From Acidimicrobiaceae bacterium (GTDB lineage: Bacteria; Actinomycetota; Acidimicrobiia; Acidimicrobiales; Aldehydirespiratoraceae): a stretch of DNA of 64,000 nt. The notes beneath the pieces were generated by a model. That model saw nothing but the letters and a program-made list of their open reading frames with translations. It was not told where the DNA came from and did not search any database. Positions 24,898-33,976 of this stretch are shown here, in pieces (the stretch's first letter is position 1; each line of letters starts with the position of its first letter). The translations under genes were made by a program, and so were the position numbers. The stretch spans positions 1-64,000 of the forward strand of contig VXTM01000047.1 of the NCBI GenBank assembly GCA_009837445.1. The letters run 5' to 3'.

Positions 24898-26970
24898 ATG
24901 CACCGGGTTGAGAGTTACACGGCGGGAGCGTGGCACCGCCCGGCTGTCGACGGGCGGGCGCTGCTCGATGCGGCCACCGGCCAAGCTGTCGCGGAGCTCT
25001 CACCACCCGCTGTCGACCTTGCGGCTTCGGTCGCCTACGGGCGCGATGTAGGCGGGCCGGCGCTGCGGGAGCTGACCTTCCATCAGCGGGCCGCAATGCT
25101 CCGTAACGTGGGCAAGTTGCTGCTCTCCGAGGACATCAAGGAGCAGCTGTACGACCTCTCGTACTGCACTGGGGCCACCCGGGCCGACTCATGGATCGAC
25201 ATCGAGGGCGGCGCAGGCGTGCTCATGTCCTACGCCAGCAATGCCCGGCGCGAGCTACCCAACTCCACTGTCGCGGTCGACGGCGCCATCGAGCCCTTGT
25301 CGCGGGACGACTCGTTCTCGGCCGTGCACGTCCTCACCGCCCGCAAGGGTGTGGAGGTGCAGATCAACGCCTTCAACTTCCCGGTCTGGGGGATGCTCGA
25401 GAAGCTGGCGCCCGCCTTCCTCGCGGGCGTGCCGTCCATCGTCAAACCTGCTTCAGTGACCGCCTACCTGGCAGAGGCCGCGGTGCGGCTCATTGTCGAG
25501 TCCGGCCTGCTGCCGGAGGGAGCGCTGCAGCTGGTGTGCGTTTCGCCCCCGGCGCTCGCCGGTCTGCTCGATTGCCTCGAGGGCCAGGACAGCGTCGCCT
25601 TCACCGGCTCGGCCGCCGCTGCCGCGGCGCTGCGAACACATCCTGCCTTCACCGAGAGGGCGGCCCGGCTCAACATCGAGGCCGACTCGCTCAACGCGGC
25701 CGTGCTAGCCCCGGCCGCCGTCCCCGGCACCGCCGAGTTCGACATCTTCGTGGCTGAGGTCGTCAAGGAGATGACCGTCAAGGCCGGTCAGAAGTGCACC
25801 GCCATCCGCCGGGCCCTGGTCCCGGCCGAGCACCTCGACGCCGCGGCCGACGCGCTCGCCACCTCGCTCGCCGACGTCGCGGTGGGCGATCCGCGCGACG
25901 CGGCCACCGGCATGGGACCGCTGGTGGGACTGGCCCAGCGTGACGAGGTATCGGCCTCGGTCGCGGCCCTGCGCCAGGCGGCCGGCACCGTCGTCGACTC
26001 CTGCGACCTGTCCGGAGTTGATGCCGATGCCGGGGCCTTCATGGCCCCGGTGCTGCTCCGGGCTGCCGACCCCCGCTCGGAGACGGTCCACACCACCGAG
26101 GCGTTCGGGCCGGTGTCCACCCTGGTGGGATACCGCAGCCTCGACGAGGCGGTGGAGCTGGTCGCCGCAGGCGGAGGCAGTCTGGTGGCGTCCTTGTACG
26201 GGGCCGATCGCGACGAGATCGCCGTGCTGGCAACCGGGGTGGCGTCGCACCACGGCCGGGTGCTGATCGTGGACGAGACCATGGCCTCGGCCAGCACCGG
26301 CCACGGGCCGCCGTTGCCGCCTCTGGTGCACGGCGGGCCCGGCAGGGCGGGCGGAGGCCAGGAGATGGGCGGCATGCGGGGGGTGTTCGCCCATATGCAG
26401 CGCACCGCGGTGCAGGGATCGCCCGACATGCTCACCGCGATCACCGGCGAATACATCGGCGGTGCCGCGACCCGTGAGCACAAGGGGCACCCCTTCAAGC
26501 TCACCTTCGACGACCTGGAAGTGGGCGACTCCATCACCACCGGGTCCCGCGCCGTCACCCGGGCCGACATCGCAGCCTTCGCGGAGAGCACCGGCGACAA
26601 GTTCTACGCCCACATGGACGAGGAGGCCGCGGCCCGCAGCCCCATCTTCAACGGCCTAGTGGCCCACGGCTACTTGGTGCTGTCGTTCGCGGCCGGTCTG
26701 TTCGTGTGGCCCGACGAGGGGCCGGTGCTGGCCAACTACGGCATCGACCGGCTGCGCTTCGCCAAGCCCACCTACCCGGGCGACGAGATCCACGTGGTGC
26801 TCACCTGCAAGCGCAAGAGGAAGCTTGACGGCCGCGGCTACGGCGAGGTTGCCTGGGACACCAGGGTCATCAACCAGCACGGCGAGGTCAACGCGGCCTA
26901 CGACGTGCTCACGATGGTGGCCAACGCCCCCGGCATCAACGGCGCGCCCGAGGCACGCAGCCATGGCTAG
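24898..26970 (+). CDS. paaZ: PaaZ: bifunctional oxepin-CoA hydrolase / 3-oxo-5,6-dehydrosuberyl-CoA semialdehyde dehydrogenase
   Basis: 690 residues, close to the usual PaaZ length. N-terminal aldehyde dehydrogenase domain with NFPVWGMLEKLAPAF and the catalytic Cys300 in AGQKCTAIRRA; C-terminal MaoC hot-dog domain with the catalytic region in AFAESTGDKFYAHMD and LVAHGYLVLSF. Both activities appear intact. It opens the oxepin-CoA ring formed from phenylacetyl-CoA and oxidises the resulting aldehyde. ATG 24898 has AGGGAAAGGG upstream; an earlier in-frame start at 24721 would include the operator and is rejected. Its stop overlaps the paaA start by eight bases. Confidence 0.95.
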   Translation: MHRVESYTAGAWHRPAVDGRALLDAATGQAVAELSPPAVDLAASVAYGRDVGGPALRELTFHQRAAMLRNVGKLLLSEDIKEQLYDLSYCTGATRADSWIDIEGGAGVLMSYASNARRELPNSTVAVDGAIEPLSRDDSFSAVHVLTARKGVEVQINAFNFPVWGMLEKLAPAFLAGVPSIVKPASVTAYLAEAAVRLIVESGLLPEGALQLVCVSPPALAGLLDCLEGQDSVAFTGSAAAAAALRTHPAFTERAARLNIEADSLNAAVLAPAAVPGTAEFDIFVAEVVKEMTVKAGQKCTAIRRALVPAEHLDAAADALATSLADVAVGDPRDAATGMGPLVGLAQRDEVSASVAALRQAAGTVVDSCDLSGVDADAGAFMAPVLLRAADPRSETVHTTEAFGPVSTLVGYRSLDEAVELVAAGGGSLVASLYGADRDEIAVLATGVASHHGRVLIVDETMASASTGHGPPLPPLVHGGPGRAGGGQEMGGMRGVFAHMQRTAVQGSPDMLTAITGEYIGGAATREHKGHPFKLTFDDLEVGDSITTGSRAVTRADIAAFAESTGDKFYAHMDEEAAARSPIFNGLVAHGYLVLSFAAGLFVWPDEGPVLANYGIDRLRFAKPTYPGDEIHVVLTCKRKRKLDGRGYGEVAWDTRVINQHGEVNAAYDVLTMVANAPGINGAPEARSHG

Positions 26971-27934
26971 GTCCTGGGCGACGATGGAGGACTTCGAGGC
27001 TTTCCTCGACGATGGCGGGCTGGTCGAGGCCGACGACCCCATGCCCGACGCGTACCGGCAGGCGGTGTTCGCCTTCATCGAGATGCACGCCAACAGCGAG
27101 CTCATGGGCGGGCTCACCGAGCGCGACTGGATCCCCAAGACCCCGGGCCTTCGCCACAAGATGGCGGTCCTGGCCAAGACCCAGGACGAGATCGGTCACG
27201 GCCACCTGCTGTACATGGTGGCCGCCGACCTGGGTGTCAAGACCCGAGTTGAGATGCTCGAGGACCTGTTCGCCGGCCGCAGCCGCTTCCATAACGTGTT
27301 CCACTACCGGGCCGTCACTTGGGGCGACCAGGTGGCCATTGCCTTCCTGGTGGACGCGGCCGCGCTCATCAGCCAGCAGGCCGTCTTCAAGAACTGCTCC
27401 TACGGCCCGTACAAGCGGATCCTGCGGCGCATCATCGCCGAGGAGGGGTTCCACATGCGCTTGGGCGAGGACCGCATGCTGCGCATAGCGGAGGGCACCG
27501 ACCGCCAGCGCCTCATGTTCCAGGAGTCGCTCAACCGCTGGTTCTGGCCGGCGCTGCAGCTCTTCGGGCCCGACTCGGAGTCCGACGACGTGCTGCTGCG
27601 CTGGCACATCAAGTCCGAGCGCAACGAGGTGCTCCGCGATCGGTGGGTACAGAGGTTCGTGCCCATGCTGCAGAGCTACGGGTTCACGATTCCCGCGCCC
27701 GACATGCGCTGGGACGCCGTGACGCATCGCTGGGATGTCGGGCCGATCGACTGGGAGCCGCTGAAGCGCACGCTGGCGCAGGGCGGCCCTGACTCGTCCC
27801 GCCGGATCCGCGAGGCCGCCGGCAGCTGGAGCCGCACCGCCTGGGTCCGAGCCGCCCTCTCCGCTGACCTCTCCGACAACGGTGTGGCGGACAACTGTGC
27901 CGGGAACGGCTCTACGAGCACCGGCGGGTCCTGA
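26963..27934 (+). CDS. paaA: PaaA: catalytic subunit of phenylacetyl-CoA 1,2-epoxidase
   Basis: A 323-residue ferritin-like di-iron protein. Both helices carry ExxH iron motifs: QDEIGHG (Glu76, His79) and AEEGFHM. PaaA with PaaC forms the multicomponent monooxygenase that epoxidises the ring of phenylacetyl-CoA; PaaA holds the active di-iron site. The C-terminal extension after the family core is polar and low in structure (SDNGVADNCAGNG). It overlaps paaZ and ends two bases before paaB. Confidence 0.95.
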   Translation: MARSWATMEDFEAFLDDGGLVEADDPMPDAYRQAVFAFIEMHANSELMGGLTERDWIPKTPGLRHKMAVLAKTQDEIGHGHLLYMVAADLGVKTRVEMLEDLFAGRSRFHNVFHYRAVTWGDQVAIAFLVDAAALISQQAVFKNCSYGPYKRILRRIIAEEGFHMRLGEDRMLRIAEGTDRQRLMFQESLNRWFWPALQLFGPDSESDDVLLRWHIKSERNEVLRDRWVQRFVPMLQSYGFTIPAPDMRWDAVTHRWDVGPIDWEPLKRTLAQGGPDSSRRIREAAGSWSRTAWVRAALSADLSDNGVADNCAGNGSTSTGGS

Positions 27935-27936
27935 AC

Positions 27937-28212
27937 GTGCGCGTCTACGAGGTGTTCGTCAAGAAGGACGGACGCAACGAGTTCCGCCATGTCGGCGCGC
28001 TGGAGGCCGCCACCGACGAGCTGGCGCTGGTGCTGGCCCGGGAGGCCTACCTGCGCCGGGCCGAGGGTGACAGGCTTTGGGTGGTGCGCCGAGACCATGT
28101 GGTCGCGGCCCCCGGTGACTTTGTGGACCCCAACGCCGACAAGCCGCACCGCCACCACGACGGCGCCGCGGTCGCCGCCCGTCGCATGGCCGCGCGGCAG
28201 TCGCCGGGTTGA
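27937..28212 (+). CDS. paaB: PaaB: small subunit of phenylacetyl-CoA epoxidase
   Basis: A 91-residue protein starting with GTG, with the family start MRVYEVFVKKDG and the EFRHVGALEA stretch, followed by LAREAYLRR. PaaB bridges PaaAC heterodimers in the complex. Normal family length. Located between paaA and paaC in the usual gene order. Confidence 0.93.
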   Translation: MRVYEVFVKKDGRNEFRHVGALEAATDELALVLAREAYLRRAEGDRLWVVRRDHVVAAPGDFVDPNADKPHRHHDGAAVAARRMAARQSPG

Positions 28213-28222
28213 GACGGCCGGC

Positions 28223-28993
28223 ATGAGCGAACCCCATGGCGTGCGGGAGTATCTGCTGGCCTTCGCCGACGACGAGCACCTGATGGGACAGCAGCACACC
28301 GAGTGGATCGGTGTCGCCCCGTTCCTGGAGGAGGATCTGGCCGTGTCCAGCATCGGCCAGGACGAGCTCGGCCACGCCGCGCTCCTCTATGAGTTGGTGC
28401 TCGACCTGGAGGGGGTCGAAGCCACCGACCTGGCCCTGGACGCCCTCGCCTTCGACCGCCCGAGTCACGGCTACCGGTGCTGCCATCTGGTGGAGTACAC
28501 GACAAACGACTGGGCCGAGGCCCTGGTGCGCCACTGGATCTACGACACCTTCGAGGCGATGCGCTGGCAGCTGGTGGCCGGTTCGTCGCTGCCGAAGCTG
28601 GCGTCGGTCGCTCGCAAGGCACTCCAGGAGGAGGCGTTCCACCGCCGCCACGCCGATGCGCTGCTCGACAAGCTCCTGGACGCGCCGGAAGCACGCGACC
28701 GGATCTTGGAGGCGCTCGGCGCGGTCTACCCGCTCGTCGAGGGACTGTGCGAGCCGGTCGAGGGCGAAGCCGCAGCCATGAGCGCCGGCATGGCCGCGGC
28801 GTCGACCGCGGACCTGCTCGAACCGCTCCATCAGGCCATCGAGGCGCGCTTCGGTCGTTCGGACTCCATCGGCTCGCGAACCGCGAGCCTCCAGAATCGG
28901 CAGAATCGGCGAACGACGAGGTCGGCGGACTTCGATCCGCTCCTGCAGCGCATGCGCGAGGTACTCGACTACGACCCCGGGGCAGTCTGGTGA
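28223..28993 (+). CDS. paaC: PaaC: structural subunit of phenylacetyl-CoA epoxidase
   Basis: A 256-residue ferritin-like protein, partner of PaaA. ATG 28223 follows paaB by ten bases. ExxH-like motifs are still visible (QDELGHAALL, EEAFHRRH), although in the studied enzyme PaaC mainly stabilises PaaA. The C-terminal 50 residues include a Gln/Arg/Asn-rich stretch absent from short homologues. Its stop overlaps the paaX GTG by four bases. No paaD or paaE follows, although PaaE normally supplies electrons to this complex. Confidence 0.92.
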   Translation: MSEPHGVREYLLAFADDEHLMGQQHTEWIGVAPFLEEDLAVSSIGQDELGHAALLYELVLDLEGVEATDLALDALAFDRPSHGYRCCHLVEYTTNDWAEALVRHWIYDTFEAMRWQLVAGSSLPKLASVARKALQEEAFHRRHADALLDKLLDAPEARDRILEALGAVYPLVEGLCEPVEGEAAAMSAGMAAASTADLLEPLHQAIEARFGRSDSIGSRTASLQNRQNRRTTRSADFDPLLQRMREVLDYDPGAVW

Positions 28994-29910
28994 GCGACGG
29001 GCAGCCCGCGAGCGACTCCAGGGAGCGAGGCATTGCGGCCACGGTGCGCCGGACCTGCGAGCGGTCCGACATCTCCGCGAGGTCGGTGCTGGTGACGGTG
29101 CTCGGCGACTCCGTTCTCCCGGTGACCAAGACGTTGTGGCTCTCCAGCCTGTTCGAGCTGGCTTCACCCTTCGGGTTCAGCGAGCGCCTCGTGCGCACGT
29201 CGATGTACCGGCTTGTGTCCGAGGGCTGGGTGTCCAACGAGCGGGTCGGTCGCCGCAGCCGCTACTCGCTGACCCTGCTGGCCGTGAGCGAGTCCGAGAA
29301 CGCCGGCCGCAGGATCTACACCCGGGATCCGGCCCGGTGGGACGGCTCCTGGGCCTTCGCCGTGCTCGACGGGGCGCAGATGCAGGCACACGAGCGCGAC
29401 AGGATCGCCCGGCACCTGCGCTGGCACGGGTTCGTGGCCCTGGGCCGGGGACTACTGGCCTCGCCGTCGGTCACGGTGCCGAGCCTGCGCGAGCTGCTGC
29501 GCCTAGTGGAGCCGGCCGCGGCAGTGCCGATCGGGCGGGCCGAGTTCGACGATCTCGACCACCTGGTCGGGGAGGGCTTCTTCGCTGAAGCGTTCCGCGT
29601 CGATGACACCGAGAACGAGTACCGGGACTTCCTGGCCCGCTACGAGCCCTGGCAGAGTCACGACCTGGACGGGACCGCTCCGCTTGAGGCCTACGGGCTG
29701 CGCACCATGCTGGTGCACGAGTTCCGCCGGATCCGCCTGAGGGAACCTGACATGCCGGCGGAGTTGCTGCCCCCGGACTGGGTGGGCGGCCGTGCCTACG
29801 ACGTCGCGGCCGACCTCTACCGGCGCCTCAGCCCGCGAGCGGCCCGAGCGCTTCGCGAGATCCTCGAAGTCGACTACCCGGCCACGATGCCCCGCCGCTT
29901 CGAGGCCTGA
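28990..29910 (+). CDS. paaX: PaaX-family repressor of phenylacetate degradation
   Basis: A 306-residue regulator of normal PaaX length. N-terminal winged-helix domain (SLFELASPFGFSERLVRTSM, then YRLVSEGWVSNERVGRRSRY) and the C-terminal PaaX domain (RRIYTRDPARWDGSW). In known systems it binds phenylacetyl-CoA and leaves its operator. GTG 28990 overlaps the paaC stop by four bases; a longer frame reaching back into paaC is only an open frame. The PaaX-like site before paaZ indicates that it regulates its own operon. Confidence 0.93.
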   Translation: MSDGQPASDSRERGIAATVRRTCERSDISARSVLVTVLGDSVLPVTKTLWLSSLFELASPFGFSERLVRTSMYRLVSEGWVSNERVGRRSRYSLTLLAVSESENAGRRIYTRDPARWDGSWAFAVLDGAQMQAHERDRIARHLRWHGFVALGRGLLASPSVTVPSLRELLRLVEPAAAVPIGRAEFDDLDHLVGEGFFAEAFRVDDTENEYRDFLARYEPWQSHDLDGTAPLEAYGLRTMLVHEFRRIRLREPDMPAELLPPDWVGGRAYDVAADLYRRLSPRAARALREILEVDYPATMPRRFEA

Positions 29911-29938
29911 TCATTCCGGGCGCGATCGCCCGCAATGG

Positions 29939-32248
29939 TCAGGGCCGGCGGTCGGCCAGTTCGCCCTCGACCCGCAGGTTGGGGATGATGCGGTCGAGCC
30001 AGCGGGGCAGCCACCAGTTGCGGGCGCCGAGCAGCTCCATGGTGGAGGGCACGATCAGCATCCGCACCAGGGTGGCGTCGATGGCGATGGCGGTGGCCAG
30101 GCCGAGGCCGAAGAGCTTGATCGGCCGGCTGTCCTCGAGCACGAAGCTGCCGAAGACGACGACCATGATGGCCGCGGCTGCGGTTATGACCCGGGCGGTG
30201 GCGGCCAGCCCGTCGGCCACCGAGTTGACGGCGTCGCCGGTGCGCTCGTACTCCTCCTTCATGCGCGACAGCAGGAACACCTCGTAGTCCATCGACAGCC
30301 CGAACAGGATGGCGAACAGCATCATGGGGATGAACGGCTCGATCGGCGCCGGCTCGACGCCGGTGATGTCGCCCAACCATCCCCACTGGAACACGGCCAC
30401 GACCACCCCGTAGGCCGCCCCGATCGACAGCATGTTCATGATCACCGCCTTGAGCGGCACTACCAGCGAACGGAACACCGCCATCAACAGCAGGAACGAC
30501 GCGCCCAGCACCGCCGCGAAGAACACGGGGATGCGGCCGGCCAGGTAGTCGCTGATGTCGATGTTGAAGGCCACCTGACCCGCTACCAGCGGGTCGAGGC
30601 CGGTGCCGTCGAGGGCAGGCGGGATCACGTCGTCGCGCATCCGATGCACCAGGTCTTCGGTGGCCGCATCCTGGGGGCCGGTGGTGGGCTGAACCCGGAT
30701 CAGGAAGGCATCGACGGTCGCGTTCGCGATCGGCGGGGAGGCGAAGGCAACCCCCTCCGTCCGGTTCAGAGCTTCCGAAAGGCCCCGGAGCGCAGCGATC
30801 TCGCCGGGATCGGGTGACGATTCGGCGACGACGATCAGAGGGCCGTTCGCCCCCGGCCCGAAGCCCTCCGAGATCAGATCGTAGGCCCTGCGGGTGGTGG
30901 TCTCCTCCGCGAAGTTGCCCTCGTCGGAGAACCCCAGACGAAGGCCCAGCACCGGCGCGGCCAGCACCAGCAGCACCACGGTGCCGCCCACCGCGAACAG
31001 CCACGGCCGGGACTGGACCATGCGGCTGAGCCGGTACCAGCCGGTCTCGCGCCGCGGCTTGGGCTCACGCTGACGCACCACTCGTCTCAGCAGGTTGGAC
31101 GGGGTCTTGAAGGACCCGGCCACCAGCACGACCGCGGCCAGGGGCACGCCCACCAGCAGCAGCCTGAAACCGGTGCCGAAGCCGAGCAGGGCGACGGCGA
31201 CCAGCGCAGAGGCCAACACTCCCCGGAAGCGGGTCGTGGTGATCCGGTCACCGAGCAGGCCGATCACCGCCGGCAGCAGCGTCACCGACCCGGCCATCAC
31301 GACAGTCACGGTGATGGCCGCGGCCAGGCCCAGCCCGGCCACGAACGGCAGGCCGATCAGCAACAGGCCAAGCAGCGACACCACCACGGTGGCGCCCGCG
31401 AAGATCACCGCCCGGCCGGCCGAGTCGAGCGCGGCCGCGGTGGCCTCCTCCGCGCTCAAGCCGCCGTGGACCCACTCCCGGTAGCGGGTGATTATGAACA
31501 GCGCGTAGTCGATGCCCACGCCGATGCCGATCATGATGCCGATGGTCGGGGCGAACTCGGGGACGGTCGCCACGTTGCTCAGCAGCACGACACCGGCCGC
31601 GCCGACGCCCACCCCGATGAGGGCCGTTCCGACGGTCATGCCCATGGCCACCACCGAGCCCACCGCCAGGATCAGCACGAACACCGCGAAGGCGAGCCCG
31701 ATGGTCTCGGACTCGGGCGGCTCCCGGTCGGACAGCCAGGCCCCGCCCACCTCCACCTGAACGCCGTCCATCGAGCGCAGGCCGACCTCGTCGATGAGGC
31801 GTCCGATCTCGATTCCTATGTCCTCTGCTTCGAAGGCGGAGGTGTCGGCCCCGGTGTCGACATCGGCGTAGGCGATGCGCCCGGCCTCGGGGCCCTGAGC
31901 AGCGATGCGGTGAACTCCGTTCGGGTCATATGGAGAGCCGACGGTGACGCCGTCGATGGCCTTGACCCGCTCGAACAACTCGGTCATGGCGGCCTGCACG
32001 GCCGGGTCGTTCACACCCTGCTCGGCCCTGAACACGATCCGGCCGCTGATCACCGCCCCGATGCGGCCGAAGTGCTCGTCGAGGATGTCGGCCCCCCGGC
32101 TGCTCTCGGCGTCGGGGGCGGCCGGCGTGCCGCCGTACGCCGAGCCGAGGCTGCCTGCCGCCCCGGCTGCGATCACGATGATCAGCCCCCAGGCGATCAG
32201 AACACGCCACGGATGCCGGTAGCACCACCGGCCGAGAGAGGAGTACAC
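29939..32248 (-). CDS. MMPL-family RND-type transporter
   Basis: A 769-residue integral membrane protein with two repeats, each of one N-terminal helix, a large extracytoplasmic domain and a group of helices. MMPL/RND-like segments include GIGVGIDYALFIITRYRE and FGLSMDYEVFLLSRMKEEY, where Asp and Tyr of the fourth helix bind protons in related pumps. Actinobacterial members export lipids or hydrophobic compounds. The start is GTG 32248. It is convergent with paaX. Substrate unknown. Confidence 0.92.
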   Translation of the reverse strand: MYSSLGRWCYRHPWRVLIAWGLIIVIAAGAAGSLGSAYGGTPAAPDAESSRGADILDEHFGRIGAVISGRIVFRAEQGVNDPAVQAAMTELFERVKAIDGVTVGSPYDPNGVHRIAAQGPEAGRIAYADVDTGADTSAFEAEDIGIEIGRLIDEVGLRSMDGVQVEVGGAWLSDREPPESETIGLAFAVFVLILAVGSVVAMGMTVGTALIGVGVGAAGVVLLSNVATVPEFAPTIGIMIGIGVGIDYALFIITRYREWVHGGLSAEEATAAALDSAGRAVIFAGATVVVSLLGLLLIGLPFVAGLGLAAAITVTVVMAGSVTLLPAVIGLLGDRITTTRFRGVLASALVAVALLGFGTGFRLLLVGVPLAAVVLVAGSFKTPSNLLRRVVRQREPKPRRETGWYRLSRMVQSRPWLFAVGGTVVLLVLAAPVLGLRLGFSDEGNFAEETTTRRAYDLISEGFGPGANGPLIVVAESSPDPGEIAALRGLSEALNRTEGVAFASPPIANATVDAFLIRVQPTTGPQDAATEDLVHRMRDDVIPPALDGTGLDPLVAGQVAFNIDISDYLAGRIPVFFAAVLGASFLLLMAVFRSLVVPLKAVIMNMLSIGAAYGVVVAVFQWGWLGDITGVEPAPIEPFIPMMLFAILFGLSMDYEVFLLSRMKEEYERTGDAVNSVADGLAATARVITAAAAIMVVVFGSFVLEDSRPIKLFGLGLATAIAIDATLVRMLIVPSTMELLGARNWWLPRWLDRIIPNLRVEGELADRRP

Positions 32249-32366
32249 AGCAGAGGCCTTCCGCCGGCAGGCTATTGCGGGAGAGTAAGAGGCGCGTTAG
32301 CGGCTGCGCGCAGCAGAGGGCTTCAGCCTGGCAGGCCGTTCAACCAGCCTCACCGTGGGCGCGGCG

Positions 32367-32399
32367 GGGCCGGCGACGGCTGAGCGCCGCCGCCGGCCC
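32367..32399 (-). terminator. Strong GC hairpin downstream of the NMT1-type binding protein gene
   Basis: GGGCCGGCG (32367-32375) and CGCCGGCCC (32391-32399) form a perfect nine-pair stem with a 15-base loop, in the 179-base gap between the binding-protein gene (stop 32428) and the MMPL gene start (32248). Both genes are on the minus strand. There is no T run, so termination strength is uncertain, but location and stem stability fit the end of the transporter operon. Confidence 0.45.
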
Positions 32400-32427
32400 G
32401 GAGCCGGACTGTGGATCTAGCTAGGGG

Positions 32428-33882
32428 CTACTCGCCGCCCGGAAGCAGCGTGACGGGAACGCGCTGCCAGTTGTTGCCGATCACGTCCACGCCTGCGTTG
32501 CGCAGGTTGGTGACCGCCTCCCAAGCGATCTCGGGACGGTAGGCGTCGTCGTCGGGGGCCGAGGCGAGGATGCCCTCGGTGGTGGCTACGTCGACGGTCT
32601 GGGCCCACAGGTCGGGGTCCATCACGCCCACGCCCAGCGGCGACGGCCAGATCAGGGCGTTGATCTCGTTGAGCTGCCAGGTCTGGTGCGACCGGCCCAG
32701 AGTGGGAGCGTTGTCGAGGACGATGTCCACGCACTCCTCGGGGTTGTCGCGGCAGTAGATCCAGCCTAGGAGCGACGCCTCGACGAACTTGACCGCGGTC
32801 TCGTGGTACGCGGGGTCGTCGTCCAAGCGGTCGGCGTCGGCCCACAGAGCATCCTGGAGCATGGCCGTGCCCACATCATTCCAGTTGATGATGTTGAGGT
32901 CGTCGGGCTGGTACAGCTCGCCGGTGTCGGGGTTGACCGTCTCGAGCACCTGGGCGTACTCGTTGTAGATCATCGCCTGGGCGGCGTCGATCTCGCCGCT
33001 GATCAGGGCCAGCATGTCGAAGTTCTGCTGCACCAGCTGCACGTCGCTGTCCGGGTCGAGCCCGTTCTTGCGCAGCCCGGCCAGAAGCTCGAACTCGTTG
33101 CCGAAGCCCCAGTTGCCCACCGTGCGGCCCTCCAGGTCGGTGACCGTGGAGATGCCAGAGTCGGCGAAGGCCACCTGCAGGGTGGCGCTGCGCTGGAACA
33201 CCTGGGCGATGTTGGTGATGTTGACGCCCTCTTCTCGTGGCACCAGGCCCCGAGGCACCCACGACACCGCGAAGTCGGCCGCGCCGGAGTCCAGCACCGA
33301 GGCAGGCACGATCTCCACGCCTCCCTCGAGGATCTCCACGTTCAGCCCGTAGTCCTCGTAGATGCCGGTGGCCACGGCCGCGTAGTAGCCCGCGAACTGC
33401 GACTGGGTGAACCACTGCAGCTGCAGCGTGACGTCGATCACTTCCTCCGCGACGGGCTCGGGTTCGGCCATGGCTTCCTCCATGGCCGCTTCGGCCTCGG
33501 CTGCGGCCGCCTCGGCCTCAGCCTTAGCAGCTGCGGCCGCGTCGGCTTCGGCCTGGGCCGCGTCCCGTTCCGCTTCGAGCGCGGCAACAACCTCGGGGTC
33601 TATGGCTCCCTCGGCCTCGGCCATGGCCGCCTCGAGGGCTGCCTCGGCCTCGGCAGCCCTGGCGGCAGCCGCGTCGGCTTCGGCCGCGGCCGTGTCAGCC
33701 TCGGCCTGGGCTGCGGCCGCGTCGGCCTCCGCGGCGGCTTGAGCAGCTGCGGCTTCCGCCGCGGCGGCCTCCGCCGCGCTGGTGTCCACAGCGGGCTCGT
33801 CGTCCTCGCCGCAAGCCGCGGCGATGAGGCCCAGTGCCAGCAACGGCACCAATAGGCGTACCAACGTGTTTCTTACTTTCAT
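32428..33882 (-). CDS. NMT1/THI5-like ABC substrate-binding lipoprotein with long Ala-rich stalk
   Basis: A 484-residue receptor. ATG 33882 has GGAGG upstream; the signal ends at a lipobox with Cys24. Residues 35-147 are an unusual Ala/Glu/Asp/Gln stretch, over half Ala, with only scattered Arg, Lys, Met, Val and one AIDPEVVAALEAERDA break. The NMT1-like domain begins near 150 (VTLQLQWFTQSQFAGYYAA). NMT1-type receptors bind pyrimidine-related or aromatic sulfonate ligands. It lies with an ATPase and two permeases next to pyrimidine-degradation genes, so a pyrimidine or ureido ligand is likely but not proven. Confidence 0.88.
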   Translation of the reverse strand: MKVRNTLVRLLVPLLALGLIAAACGEDDEPAVDTSAAEAAAAEAAAAQAAAEADAAAAQAEADTAAAEADAAAARAAEAEAALEAAMAEAEGAIDPEVVAALEAERDAAQAEADAAAAAKAEAEAAAAEAEAAMEEAMAEPEPVAEEVIDVTLQLQWFTQSQFAGYYAAVATGIYEDYGLNVEILEGGVEIVPASVLDSGAADFAVSWVPRGLVPREEGVNITNIAQVFQRSATLQVAFADSGISTVTDLEGRTVGNWGFGNEFELLAGLRKNGLDPDSDVQLVQQNFDMLALISGEIDAAQAMIYNEYAQVLETVNPDTGELYQPDDLNIINWNDVGTAMLQDALWADADRLDDDPAYHETAVKFVEASLLGWIYCRDNPEECVDIVLDNAPTLGRSHQTWQLNEINALIWPSPLGVGVMDPDLWAQTVDVATTEGILASAPDDDAYRPEIAWEAVTNLRNAGVDVIGNNWQRVPVTLLPGGE

Positions 33883-33976
33883 TGGGTTTCCCTCCTCAGT
33901 GGGCTTTCTCTTTACGAGATTGGATGCGAGGCCGCGAACCGACCCTGGGCGAACGGCACGGTGACATGCCGAGGTG

